A stretch of 64,000 nt of DNA from Streptomyces sp. SAI-127 (GTDB lineage: Bacteria; Actinomycetota; Actinomycetes; Streptomycetales; Streptomycetaceae), in NCBI RefSeq assembly GCF_029894425.1, contig NZ_JARXYJ010000001.1, positions 4,340,001-4,404,000 on the forward strand, given 5' to 3'. Of the stretch, positions 46,321-55,283 are shown piece by piece; positions within the stretch are counted from its first letter, which is position 1, and the number at the start of each line of letters is the position of its first letter. The notes below the pieces were generated by a model. That model was not told the origin of the DNA, did no database searches, and saw only the letters and a program-made list of their open reading frames with translations. Both the position numbers and the translations under genes were made by a program.

Positions 46321-46819
46321 GCGCGGCAGCCTAGGGGTCATCGGACGTCGAAACACGGCACTTCGTGCCCGATTCCGGATATCGCGGCAGGGGCTGAATC
46401 GAGCCAACTCGATCCACTCTGCCCCTAAAGCCCTCACCAACTCGCCACAGAAAGGACACATCATTCCCTTGCGCGCACGGGGTTCGCACCCTCCGCATGA
46501 CCGCTCCAGACTTGGGGTGGCTTTACGCCAGGCAGCGGAAAGCCCTTGCACACACCGAAGGGACCCTGCCTAGAGTGACCCGCGCTTGACCGGATCATGA
46601 CCACTCCGGGAGTGCGTGCACGTCAGTCAGCGACCAGGGGAACGGTGTCGCTACGGGGGAGGGACCTTCTGTGCCGCAGTACCTGCAATCCGCGTGTCCC
46701 ACGCCCGCCTGGCCCAGGCGTCCCTGACGCCTGGGCCAGGCCAACTCGCCAGTCTCCACGCCCCTGAGCCGCCATCGGCAGGCTCCCGGTCGGTTCCTTG
46801 CGACGAAAGGGATGCGCTC
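46321..46819. other. Divergent control region with a long perfect hairpin
   Basis: This 500-bp spacer divides glmS from the toxin gene. It contains the palindrome ACTCCGGGAGT near 46606 and a 16-bp perfect hairpin (listed separately). No gene is convincing: the in-frame extension of the toxin to 46616 would need to read through the hairpin and is Pro/Arg-rich with poor codon use. Confidence 0.6.
46707..46741 (+). promoter_or_regulatory. Strong hairpin in the toxin leader
   Basis: A perfect 16-bp stem (46707-46722 with 46726-46741) and three-base loop CCT lie 79 bp upstream of the toxin start. Such a strong structure could end transcripts entering the locus, attenuate toxin expression or serve glmS in the other direction. 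Confidence 0.75.
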
Positions 46820-49800
46820 TTGCGTTCCAGACCACCCGCCTTCCTGACACCCACGTCGGGAAGGCAAGGGCTCTTCGCCCGTGTCGTACTTCTCCTGCCC
46901 GCGGTCGCGGTGCTGGCCACACTCGCCGTGCGGCCCGAGCTCGCGGGACTCTTCGCGGGTGATACCTCGACCAGTTCCAGTGACAGGCCGGACGACTGGT
47001 TCGAGACCACGACCGACGAACAGCTGCGGTTCGACCAGTGCCTGATGGCCGACGCCGTGCGCCTGGGCGGACCGGGCATGTACGGCTTGGCCCAGGACGC
47101 CCTGAACCAGACGCCGCAGAAGCTGCGCGAACTCGCCAGCATGGACGGCGCGTTCGACGGGCCCCTGCGTCAGGCCCACGAGAAGGACGAGAGCGCCTGG
47201 AAGGCCAACTGGGAACGCCTCTACGCGAAAAGGAACGCCTGGGAGAAGCCCCTCGACGGTCTGGAGACCCCGGGCGGGTTCAGCGACACCGAGTTCCAGT
47301 GGGTGCCCGGCGTCCACGACGGCGAGGACTTCTACGACCAGACCGGCCTGGGCAAGTGGGCCGGCGGCCCCGACTGGAACGAAGAGTTCAACTTCTACGA
47401 CCCGACCCCCGAGGCCGACGATCTGACCGTCAAAGCCCTCAAGGACCTGGGTACTCCGCTCTACGGCGAGAAGCCCTACGACCCCTCCCTCCCTGGTGAG
47501 GAGCGGGCTCGGCAATATGACGAACAGCGGGCGTTCGAGGCACTGTTCGACACCTTCCACGGCAAGGGCGCCGACGACGCCCGGCTCTTCCTGGCCTCCG
47601 GCGGCTTCCCTCGTACCGCCCCTCAGCCGGGCACTGTCGAGTACCGCATCGCCGTCGAGGACATGAAGACCCGCTTCGCGTCCTGCGGGTGGCGGGACCC
47701 GATCGACCCGAACAAGACGCTTCGCCAGGTGGAGGACACCGCCGCGGGGGAGTGGCAGCAGGAGATCGCCTCCCAGGCCACCCAGCGCAACCAGATCCTC
47801 ACCGCCAACCGCGACGCCACGACAGCGCTGACCAAGGGCGCCGAGTCGATGGCCGATCTGCTCGGCCAGTCGTGGATCGCCGATCACCTGGCCCGCTGGC
47901 AGGACTACTGGTCCCCCGGTGGCCTCGGCTGGATCGGTGACTCCCCGGCGGTCATCCAGGTCGAGGCGGCTCAGGGCAAGTGCCTCGACGTGGCCGGTGC
48001 GAAGAAGACCGACGGCACCCCCGTTCAGCTGTACACCTGCAACAACACCGCGGGACAGCAGTGGCAGTGGGAAGCGTCGGGTGACGCCTACGCCCTGGTC
48101 AACGTCAACTCCCAGAAGTGCCTCGACGTCCAGAGCAGCAACCCCGCCAACGGCACGAAGATCCAGATCTGGACCTGCAACGGCAGTAAGGCCCAGCAGT
48201 GGAACTTCGACGTCCGCGCGGCAGACGAGCTCCGCAACGTCGTCACCGGCAAGTGCCTGGACCTGCACACCTTCGACAACAGCCAGGATTCGTGGCTGTG
48301 GACGTGCAACGGCACCAATCCGCAGAAGTTCCGGATCGTCCCCAAGGGCCACAACGGCACGGACAGCCTGAGCTACCCGGACAAGGCCCAGTTCGACAAG
48401 GCCAAGGCGGGCATCACCGCGGCGCAGACCCAGGCAAAGAAACAACTCGACGCCATCAAGGCACAGTTGGCCGCGGCGAAGAAGGCCGCCACCGCGAGTG
48501 ACACCGCAGAGCAGGCCGCCTACCGGATCGCGGACGCGGGCGGTGCCCCGCGCGGCCGAGGACTGCTGGCGGGTCAGCAGAAGGCCCAGGTCACGAAGGG
48601 GGCCGTGGCCGGACTGGAGGCCCTGGCGAAGGCCGCTGAGACCGCCGAGGCGGCCACCCGGGCCTCCGCCGGGGACAGCAAGACGATTACCCAGCGGGCG
48701 CTGGCACAGGCGGCGCAGTCGAAGGCCGAGTTCCGCAAGGCCGCCGCCGCGGTGGCCGAGGCGCAGGCGAAGGCCGCGGCAGACGCGGCCAGACTCCACC
48801 GAGACAACGCCAAGAAGGACAAGGAGACGGCGGAGGCCAAGCTCGCCGAGACCCTCAAGGCCGAGGGCGACGCCAAGGCGGCCGCCGCCGACGCCCACGC
48901 CAAGCGGCTGGCCGCGGAGGCCGAAGAGAAGACGGCCAAGGCGGAGAAGGAGAAGGCCGCGGCCAAGCAGGCCGAGGCCAACCAGCACAAGCAGAACGCG
49001 CAAACGGAGGCGGCCAACGCTCAGACCGCCAAGGAGAAGGCCGAAGCCGCCGAGCAGACGGCAATCGCACGCAAGAACGACGCCGTCACAGCCCGAGACA
49101 ACGCCAAGGCCAAACGCGACGACGCATGGGAGGCCGAGCAGAAGGCCGACGCCCAGCGCGCCAAGGCCGACGCCAAGGAGGCCTACGCCCAGTCGCTGGA
49201 CGCCGGCGACGCGGCGACCGCGGCGCGCGCCGCCGCCGACGAGGCCGACCGGCACGCGAGCGACGCCGAGGCGGCGGCCGGCCGGGCCCGCTCCGAAGCC
49301 GACGCGGCCACCCGGGCAGCGGCCGAGGCGGACGCGGCCGCCACCCGTGCCGAGGCCGCCGCCGAGCGGGCTCGCGCGAACTCGGACGCCGCCCAGGCCG
49401 CCAAGCTGAAGGCCGACGCCGCAGTGCGGACCGCGACCGCCGCCGTGGCGGAGTCGATCGCCGCCGCCCAGCACGCCGCCTCCGAAGCGAAGACGGCGGT
49501 CCAGCTCGCTGCCGAGGCCGAAGCCCATGCGAGGACCGCCAAGTCCCAGGCGAACGCGGCGCGGGCCGAGGTCGCCAAAGCCATGGCCGCCTCGGCGAAG
49601 GCCGTGGGCTTCGCCCACGTCACCGCGCAGGCGGCCGTGGACGCGGGGAAGGCGGCCGCGCAGGTCGCCAACCCGGCCAATGACGCGATCCAGCTCGGTT
49701 CCCCCTATGTGGACACCGACTCCGCCGCGAGCCTCGTCGTCCTGACAGGGCAGGCGTCGAAGTCGATCGCCGAGCAGCAGAAGGCCGTCGCCGACGCCCA

Positions 49801-51331
49801 CGCCAAGAACGCCCAGGCGGAGGCCGACGCGGCCAAATCCCTCGCCGACCAGGCGAAGGACGACACCAAGGCCGCCTACCAGCACGCTGCCAACGCCGCC
49901 GGTTACGCCAGGGACGCCCGCGGTTACGCCAAGGAGGCCCTGGGCTACGCGGCCGACGCGGCGAGTACCGCAGCCAAGGCCACGCAGTCGCTGGCCCGCA
50001 CGGTCGAGTACGACCGCCAGGCCACCGTGGACGCGGCCGCCGCCGACGCGGCAGCCGGCCGCGCCGAGGGCTACGCCACCTCCGCCCGCGCGGCGGCCGA
50101 CCAGGCCGCCCTCGACGCGGAAGCGGCCCACGCGGCAGCGGCAGAGGCCGAACAGGCGGCGAAGGACGCCCGAGCGGCGGCCGACCGCGCGGACGCGGCG
50201 GCGACGGAGGCGGAGGAGGCGGCGAAGGACGCCGACAAGTACGCGAAGGAGGCCCAGGAGGCCGCCTCCCGCACCGAGACGGCGGACAAGAACAGCAGCA
50301 TCCAGAAGGGCACGTCAGCCGGTGGCATCGGCAACGTCTTCTACGTCGACCGCATCGAGGCGATCGGTGACCCGAAGGACGTCAAGAGGGACAACTGCAA
50401 CGTCATCATCCACTTTGGGGACTGCACGGTCACGGCCACCATCACGTACAAGGTCGAGATCGACGTCTACCTCTGCACGGCTCTCGACCTGCCCGCCACG
50501 CAGGCCGGATGCCCGGACTGGGAGACCCTGTTCCTCGGAACGCAGCCGGTCGATCCCCAAACGGAGAGGGTCACCAAGACCCTCTCAATGACCGAGTTCA
50601 ACTCGGGCATCGACCCGGTGGACATCCTGGTCGGGCACTGGATCGACTGCGCCGAGAAGGTGGCCCCGGGCGGCGCGAGCGGAAGCCTCGGCGGGTGCGG
50701 CTGGGCCGCCTTCGACGTCGCGGCCTTCCTCTTCGGCGGCAAGATCACCCAGGCCGTGGTCGAGGGCATCCGTGCCCTCGACGCCTCACTGCGCACCGGG
50801 GTAGGCATCGCCGACGCCTTCAAGGCGCTGCGGGCGCTGGACATGGACCCCGGCGCCGTCGCCAACATCAGCCGTACTGTGGCCGCGTTCGAGGACGACG
50901 TCGCGGAGGCCTGCCGGGCCTTCGATGGTGTCGCCCGGATGACCAGGGCGCTGGCCGCGGCGGCACCGAACGGGCTGCCGTGCAAGTTCTGGAAGCTCAC
51001 CGACTTCGAAGGTCAGCGTGTCTACCAGCGGGACGATCTGATCGACCCCAATTACACGTCGCCCAAGCAGAAGGACGGACTGAGCAACCTGGAACTGATG
51101 AAGAAGGGCAGGCCGCCGTATGCTGCCGACGACAAACAGATGCAGCTTCACCACATGTTGCAGACACAGGAAGGTCCGATCGCCGAAGTGACCGGTTCGT
51201 TCCACTCGGCGAACAGTAAGATCATCCATTGGAAATCCGGGACGAAGATTCCCAGCGGGATCGACCGCCCGGCCTTCAAAAAGTGGCGGGAACGCTACTG
51301 GGAAAACCGAGCGAAGGGCTTCGGCGGATGA
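46820..51331 (+). CDS. Large secreted polymorphic toxin: ricin-B lectin, coiled coil, LHH nuclease
   Basis: This protein of about 1503 residues has: an N-terminal membrane or signal segment (GLFARVVLLLPAVAVLATLAV); a globular region; a ricin-type beta-trefoil at ~378-508 (KCLDVAG...QWQW, KCLDVQSSNP...QQWNF, KCLDLHTF); a 640-residue Ala/Lys/Glu-rich coiled coil; a Cys-containing module (NVFYVDRIEAIGDPKDVK); and a C-terminal nuclease of the HNH/EndoVII LHH type (KQMQLHHMLQTQEGPIAEVTGSFHS...SGIDRPAFKKWRERYWENRAK, from ~1430). The lectin and coiled coil probably hold the protein on or carry it to the target cell; the LHH part would cut nucleic acid. The TTG at 46820 with an AAAGGG site is the best start because a strong hairpin lies upstream. 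The stop overlaps the immunity gene (ATGA). Confidence 0.88.
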   Translation: MRSRPPAFLTPTSGRQGLFARVVLLLPAVAVLATLAVRPELAGLFAGDTSTSSSDRPDDWFETTTDEQLRFDQCLMADAVRLGGPGMYGLAQDALNQTPQKLRELASMDGAFDGPLRQAHEKDESAWKANWERLYAKRNAWEKPLDGLETPGGFSDTEFQWVPGVHDGEDFYDQTGLGKWAGGPDWNEEFNFYDPTPEADDLTVKALKDLGTPLYGEKPYDPSLPGEERARQYDEQRAFEALFDTFHGKGADDARLFLASGGFPRTAPQPGTVEYRIAVEDMKTRFASCGWRDPIDPNKTLRQVEDTAAGEWQQEIASQATQRNQILTANRDATTALTKGAESMADLLGQSWIADHLARWQDYWSPGGLGWIGDSPAVIQVEAAQGKCLDVAGAKKTDGTPVQLYTCNNTAGQQWQWEASGDAYALVNVNSQKCLDVQSSNPANGTKIQIWTCNGSKAQQWNFDVRAADELRNVVTGKCLDLHTFDNSQDSWLWTCNGTNPQKFRIVPKGHNGTDSLSYPDKAQFDKAKAGITAAQTQAKKQLDAIKAQLAAAKKAATASDTAEQAAYRIADAGGAPRGRGLLAGQQKAQVTKGAVAGLEALAKAAETAEAATRASAGDSKTITQRALAQAAQSKAEFRKAAAAVAEAQAKAAADAARLHRDNAKKDKETAEAKLAETLKAEGDAKAAAADAHAKRLAAEAEEKTAKAEKEKAAAKQAEANQHKQNAQTEAANAQTAKEKAEAAEQTAIARKNDAVTARDNAKAKRDDAWEAEQKADAQRAKADAKEAYAQSLDAGDAATAARAAADEADRHASDAEAAAGRARSEADAATRAAAEADAAATRAEAAAERARANSDAAQAAKLKADAAVRTATAAVAESIAAAQHAASEAKTAVQLAAEAEAHARTAKSQANAARAEVAKAMAASAKAVGFAHVTAQAAVDAGKAAAQVANPANDAIQLGSPYVDTDSAASLVVLTGQASKSIAEQQKAVADAHAKNAQAEADAAKSLADQAKDDTKAAYQHAANAAGYARDARGYAKEALGYAADAASTAAKATQSLARTVEYDRQATVDAAAADAAAGRAEGYATSARAAADQAALDAEAAHAAAAEAEQAAKDARAAADRADAAATEAEEAAKDADKYAKEAQEAASRTETADKNSSIQKGTSAGGIGNVFYVDRIEAIGDPKDVKRDNCNVIIHFGDCTVTATITYKVEIDVYLCTALDLPATQAGCPDWETLFLGTQPVDPQTERVTKTLSMTEFNSGIDPVDILVGHWIDCAEKVAPGGASGSLGGCGWAAFDVAAFLFGGKITQAVVEGIRALDASLRTGVGIADAFKALRALDMDPGAVANISRTVAAFEDDVAEACRAFDGVARMTRALAAAAPNGLPCKFWKLTDFEGQRVYQRDDLIDPNYTSPKQKDGLSNLELMKKGRPPYAADDKQMQLHHMLQTQEGPIAEVTGSFHSANSKIIHWKSGTKIPSGIDRPAFKKWRERYWENRAKGFGG

Positions 51332-51801
51332 CGGGGATGGAAGCGAGTCGGCAGGTCATCGACCTGGTGCGCGCCAACGAGGACACCGCACAGCACGGCC
51401 GGGGCTGTTCCCCAGAGATCATCGCCCGAGCCGAGCGGGAGCTCGGACTCACGTTCCCGCCCTCGTACCGGCTTCTGATCGAGGAGTTCGGCTCGTGGGA
51501 CGTGTCGTCCAGTGAATTTCTAGGCATTTACCAGACCGAAGCCGCCGGAGACGTGCTTCTGGGATCCGTGGCCGAGACCCTCGACGCCCGGGCCGAGGTC
51601 GGCATGCCTCAGGAACTGATGGTGGTCATGCTCGACGACGTGTGGCTGTTTGCCGTACTCGACACGTCCCAGCCAGACGAGGACGGCGAGTATCCCGTGT
51701 TTGCGTGGAACCCGGGTGTCCTCGACGGCGGGCTCATGGAAAAGATCGCGGACAGCTTCGGAGAGTTCGTACTCAAGGAGTGTCAGCAGAACCTGACCTA
51801 A
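51328..51801 (+). CDS. SMI1/KNR4 (SUKH) immunity protein
   Basis: This 157-residue protein has the SUKH fold signature [35 protein letters not shown] and the acidic C-terminal helix typical of immunity proteins against HNH/EndoVII toxins. Its ATG overlaps the toxin stop (ATGA), the normal coupling of a polymorphic toxin and its antidote. It is inferred to bind and block the LHH nuclease domain in the producing cell. Two hairpins follow its stop codon. Confidence 0.92.
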
Positions 51802-51803
51802 CC

Positions 51804-51857
51804 GTCTCCATAGATGGAGACACCGGTCAGGGGGGCGCACGCTGAGCGTGCGCCCCC
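51804..51857 (+). terminator. Two hairpins ending the toxin-immunity operon
   Basis: GTCTCCAT/ATGGAGAC (51804-51821, two-base loop) is followed by a perfect 12-bp stem GGGGGCGCACGC/GCGTGCGCCCCC (51831-51857, three-base loop), just beyond the SUKH stop codon. Confidence 0.85.
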
Positions 51858-51871
51858 AGAGCGAGAGACCC

Positions 51872-52120
51872 ATGGCCGAAGCAGAATTCAACCTGCCCGA
51901 CCTACGCCCGAGGGCCAGCAAAAGGCGGAACGACCTCACCGGCGGCTCGCACCAGCAGCCTGGCGCGGAGGCGCACGTAGATCCCTTCATCGGGGACGGG
52001 GCGTTCGTGGACTGGGAAACCGGCGCGGAGTTGCGGAATGCCGTCCTCGATCTCTTCGAAAAGAGCATCGCTGATTCGAAGAACCGGACGGGCGCGCGTA
52101 CGGATTTCTGGTCCAGGTGA
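51872..52120 (+). CDS. Small protein of unknown function downstream of the immunity gene
   Basis: This 82-residue acidic protein starts [19 protein letters not shown], then [27 protein letters not shown] and ends in a basic tail. No family is recognised. Codon use is only moderately G/C-rich, like the toxin end, which suggests it belongs to the accessory locus. It could be an orphan immunity gene or a remnant. A GTG at 51848 overlapping the hairpin is an alternative start. Confidence 0.55.
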
Positions 52121-52215
52121 GAGGTCTTCGCCGCTCCTGACCCACAGGCCTTTCAGGCCCCGCCGAAGTCAGGCCACACCGGCTCCGGCGGGCCGGCCGC
52201 ATTCAAAGGAACCAC

Positions 52216-53160
52216 ATGAGTTACAGCCTGTACCTCTGCCGTTTCGCCGACGGACACCCCGCCCCCATGGACGAGCCCGCGATACGCGACGTCCTAGGCC
52301 CCGTCACCGTCGGCGGCATGCCGCCGACCGGTCTCCCGGACTCCTGGGATCTCGAAGCCGAGGACGGCGGGTCCGAGGTCTACGGCGACGCCCTCGGCCT
52401 CACCTTCAACCGCTTCTCTCCCGGGCAGATCCTGGACCGCGTGGCCGAACTCGCCCGCCGCACCGGTGCCGCCGTCCTACCGCTCGACTGCCCGGTGATC
52501 CTCACGAGCGAGGCCGACCGGAGACACCTCCCGGAGAGCCTCCGCGCGGAGGCGATCGTGCTCGCGCCCGCCGCTCTCACCGGAAGCGCGATCCAGTTGC
52601 TGATCTCCCCGCAGCCGGAGCCCCGCCGACGCCCGGCCCTCCCCCGGTTCCCGTACCACCCGAACCCCGTCGCCACCGGCTCCGTCACCACCTCCGACGT
52701 CCCCTGCGTGTGCTGCGGACAGGAACGCGGCTGGGTGTACACCGGCCCTGTCCGCTCCGTCGGCGGCCCGGACAGCGGCATCTGCCCGTACTGCATCGCG
52801 TTCGGCAAGGCCGCCGAGCGCTACGACGCCACCTTCGCCGAGGCCATCGAGGGGGACGTACAGAAAGACGTCGTGACGGCCGTCCTCAGGCACACCCCGG
52901 GGTTCCTCGCATGGCAGTCCCCGACGTGGCTCACGCACTGCGGCGACGGCGCCGAGTTCCTCGGCCTCGCCGGGGCGAAGGAACTCGAAAGGTACCCGGA
53001 CGCCGTCGACGACCTCCGCCGGCGATGCGCCGAGTGGGCCTGGCCGGCGGACGAGGTCGAGGACTTCCTCGGCTCGCTCGACAAGGACGACCAGCCCACC
53101 GCGTACCTCTTCCGCTGCCGGGCCTGCGCGACCCACCTCGCCTACGCGGACTTCACCTGA
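52216..53160 (+). CDS. CbrC-family (UPF0167) protein with extra N-terminal domain
   Basis: This 314-residue protein has a C-terminal CbrC domain from about 140: FPYHPNPVATGSV, the metal-type cysteine pair CVCCGQERGWVYTGPV, and ICPYCIAFGKAAERYDATFAE, later CRACATHLAYADF. The Cys pairs suggest a zinc knuckle. The N-terminal ~110 residues (MSYSLYLCRFADGHPAP...LGLTFNRFS) form a separate module typical of immunity-locus proteins. In E. coli CbrC underlies CreBC-dependent tolerance to colicin E2, a DNase, so its place beside a nuclease toxin is suggestive. The link is inference. It is followed by coaA. Confidence 0.82.
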   Translation: MSYSLYLCRFADGHPAPMDEPAIRDVLGPVTVGGMPPTGLPDSWDLEAEDGGSEVYGDALGLTFNRFSPGQILDRVAELARRTGAAVLPLDCPVILTSEADRRHLPESLRAEAIVLAPAALTGSAIQLLISPQPEPRRRPALPRFPYHPNPVATGSVTTSDVPCVCCGQERGWVYTGPVRSVGGPDSGICPYCIAFGKAAERYDATFAEAIEGDVQKDVVTAVLRHTPGFLAWQSPTWLTHCGDGAEFLGLAGAKELERYPDAVDDLRRRCAEWAWPADEVEDFLGSLDKDDQPTAYLFRCRACATHLAYADFT

Positions 53161-53239
53161 CCACCCCGCCAAGGGCGGCCGGGGCCCGACGTGACCCACC
53201 CCACCCCCCACCCCGTTCAAACTCCGTTAACAATGGACT

Positions 53240-54229
53240 GTGATCTCTCCGGTCTCCCCGATGCCCCGGAGCGCCCACCGGCACAAGCCGGAGGCGACTC
53301 CTTACGTCGACCTCACCCGCGCCGAGTGGAGCGCGCTGCGCGAGAAGACGCCGCTCCCGCTGAACGCCGAAGAGGTCGAGAAGTTGCGCGGCCTCGGTGA
53401 CGTCATCGACCTCGACGAGGTGCGGGACATCTACCTCCCGCTGTCCCGGCTCCTCAACCTCTACGTCGGCGCCACGGACGGCCTCCGAGGCGCCCTGAAC
53501 ACCTTCCTGGGCGAACAGGGCTCCCAGTCGGGCACCCCGTTCGTCATAGGCGTCGCGGGATCGGTCGCCGTCGGGAAGTCGACCGTCGCCCGCCTCCTCC
53601 AGGCCCTGCTCTCCCGCTGGCCCGAGCACCCCCGCGTCGAGCTGGTCACGACCGACGGCTTCCTGCTCCCCACCCGCGAGCTGGAGGCCCGCGGGCTCAT
53701 GTCGCGCAAGGGCTTCCCGGAGTCGTACGACCGCCGCGCGCTGACCCGTTTCGTCGCCGACATCAAGGCGGGCAAGGACGAGGTCACCGCCCCCGTCTAC
53801 TCCCACCTGATCTACGACATCGTCCCGGACCAGCGGCTCACCGTCCGCCGCCCCGACATCCTGATCGTCGAGGGCCTCAACGTCCTGCAGCCCGCCCTCC
53901 CCGGCACGGACGGCCGCACCCGTGTCGGTCTCGCCGACTACTTCGACTTCAGCGTGTACGTCGACGCGAGCGCCGAGGACATCGAGCGCTGGTATCTCAG
54001 CCGGTTCAAGAAGCTCCGCCGGACCGCCTTCCAGAACCCCGACTCGTACTTCAGGAAGTACACCCAGGTCTCGGAAGAGGAGGCGGTCGACTACGCCCGC
54101 ACCCTCTGGCGCACCATCAACAAGCCCAACCTGGTGGAGAACATCGCCCCCACCCGCGGCCGCGCCACCCTCGTCATCCGCAAGGGCCAGGACCACAAGG
54201 TGCGCAAGCTCAGCCTCCGCAAGCTGTGA
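53240..54229 (+). CDS. coaA: Pantothenate kinase (type I)
   Basis: CoaA phosphorylates pantothenate, the first step to CoA. The 329-residue protein has the P-loop [12 protein letters not shown] (about 105-116) and the CoaA signature [57 protein letters not shown] and [11 protein letters not shown] also follow the family. The GTG start adds a short N-terminal extension before [11 protein letters not shown]. It is downstream of the toxin locus, where Streptomyces usually has coaA near glmM. Confidence 0.96.
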   Translation: MISPVSPMPRSAHRHKPEATPYVDLTRAEWSALREKTPLPLNAEEVEKLRGLGDVIDLDEVRDIYLPLSRLLNLYVGATDGLRGALNTFLGEQGSQSGTPFVIGVAGSVAVGKSTVARLLQALLSRWPEHPRVELVTTDGFLLPTRELEARGLMSRKGFPESYDRRALTRFVADIKAGKDEVTAPVYSHLIYDIVPDQRLTVRRPDILIVEGLNVLQPALPGTDGRTRVGLADYFDFSVYVDASAEDIERWYLSRFKKLRRTAFQNPDSYFRKYTQVSEEEAVDYARTLWRTINKPNLVENIAPTRGRATLVIRKGQDHKVRKLSLRKL

Positions 54230-54260
54230 CCACGTGACGAAGGCCTGTTAGATAGGCGCC

Positions 54261-55178
54261 ATGCTGCACCTGCGCCTGATCGCCCCGGCCGAGAAAACCG
54301 ACGACGTGGTCCGCCTGATCGAGAACACGGTCGGCGCCACGCACCTCGTCGTGATGCCGGGCGCCGCCCGCAACCCCGCCGGCGACGTCGTGATGTGCGA
54401 CGTGGCCCGCGAGGCGGGCGACGAACTCATCGGCGCCCTGCGGGAGTTGGACCTCGACAAGTCCGGCTCCATCGCCGTCGAGAACATCGACCTGTCGCTC
54501 TCCGAGCGCGCGGACAAGGCCGAGGACGACGCACCCGGCGAAGGCGTCGACGCGGTCATCTGGGAGCACCTGACCGACGCGACGCACGAGGAGTCGACGC
54601 TCTCCATCACCTACCTCGCCTTCCTCACACTGGCCACGATGATCGCTGCCTGCGGTGTGGTGCTGGACAACGCGATCCTGATCGTGGGCGCGATGGCGGT
54701 GGGCCCGGAGTTCGGCCCCCTGGCCGCCCTCAGCACGGCGATCGTCCAGCGTCACCCGCGCCTGGCGGTGCGCTCGCTGATCGCCCTGCTGGTGGGCTTC
54801 GCGGTGGCGATGGCGGTGACGGTCGGCTTCACCTGGTTCATGGACGCCGCGGACCTCTTCCACAAGTCCGACCTGGAGGGCGACCGCCCCAACACCGCCT
54901 TCGTCTACGCCCCCGACGCCTTCTCGTTCGTGGTGGCGGTCCTGGCGGGAATCGCCGGCACCCTCAGCCTGACCTCGGCGAAGTCGGGGGCCCTGGTGGG
55001 AGTGGCCATCTCGGTCACCACGGTCCCGGCGGCGGCCAACGCGGCGGTGGCCCTGGCCTACGGCGACATGGGTCAGACGGTCGGCTCCACGAACCAACTC
55101 CTGCTGAACCTGCTGGGCATCGTTCTGGCAGGCACTCTTACGCTGCTTTTCCAGAAGTGGCTCTGGAAACGTAGTTAG
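54261..55178 (+). CDS. DUF389 membrane protein
   Basis: This 305-residue protein has a soluble N-terminal domain (MLHLRLIAPAEKTDDVVRLIEN) and, from about residue 115, a run of hydrophobic helices: YLAFLTLATMIAACGVVLDN, AILIVGAMAVGPEFGPLAALS, LIALLVGFAVAMAVTVGF, FVVAVLAGIAGTLSLT, GALVGVAISVTTVPAAANAAVALAYGD and LLLNLLGIVLAGTLTLLF. The sequence fits the DUF389 (TIGR00341-like) family of unknown function, proposed as a transporter. It is convergent with glmM. Confidence 0.92.
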   Translation: MLHLRLIAPAEKTDDVVRLIENTVGATHLVVMPGAARNPAGDVVMCDVAREAGDELIGALRELDLDKSGSIAVENIDLSLSERADKAEDDAPGEGVDAVIWEHLTDATHEESTLSITYLAFLTLATMIAACGVVLDNAILIVGAMAVGPEFGPLAALSTAIVQRHPRLAVRSLIALLVGFAVAMAVTVGFTWFMDAADLFHKSDLEGDRPNTAFVYAPDAFSFVVAVLAGIAGTLSLTSAKSGALVGVAISVTTVPAAANAAVALAYGDMGQTVGSTNQLLLNLLGIVLAGTLTLLFQKWLWKRS

Positions 55179-55243
55179 GGGCGCGGGGCTCTGTCCGATA
55201 TGCGGCTCCGCCGCGTGGGCGCGACAAGCCACGACGGACCCGC
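55178..55243. repeat. Dispersed intergenic repeat, copy C
   Basis: GGGGCGCGGGGC, a variable stretch, TGCGGCTCCGCCGCGTGGG, CGCGACAAGCCAC and GGACCCGC. It is the best conserved of three copies (A 5557-5624, B 28010-28074) and lies between convergent DUF389 and glmM genes. Confidence 0.75.
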
Positions 55244-55283
55244 GGCCCGCAAGGCACAGAACCCCCTGCCCCTACCCGCCAGT

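Noticed and set aside
46595..50131. Very long minus-strand open frame opposite the toxin gene
   Set aside because: It is a mirror of the repetitive Ala/Lys coiled-coil coding sequence; its Gly/Arg/Leu-rich product has no family sense and codon use follows the plus strand.
48380..50290. Ala/Lys-rich repeats in the toxin considered as tandem DNA repeats or CRISPR-like
   Set aside because: Codons vary between units and there is no regular spacer; it is protein-level coiled-coil repetition.
53153..54196. Minus-strand frame opposite coaA
   Set aside because: Shadow of a clear pantothenate kinase; no family motifs.
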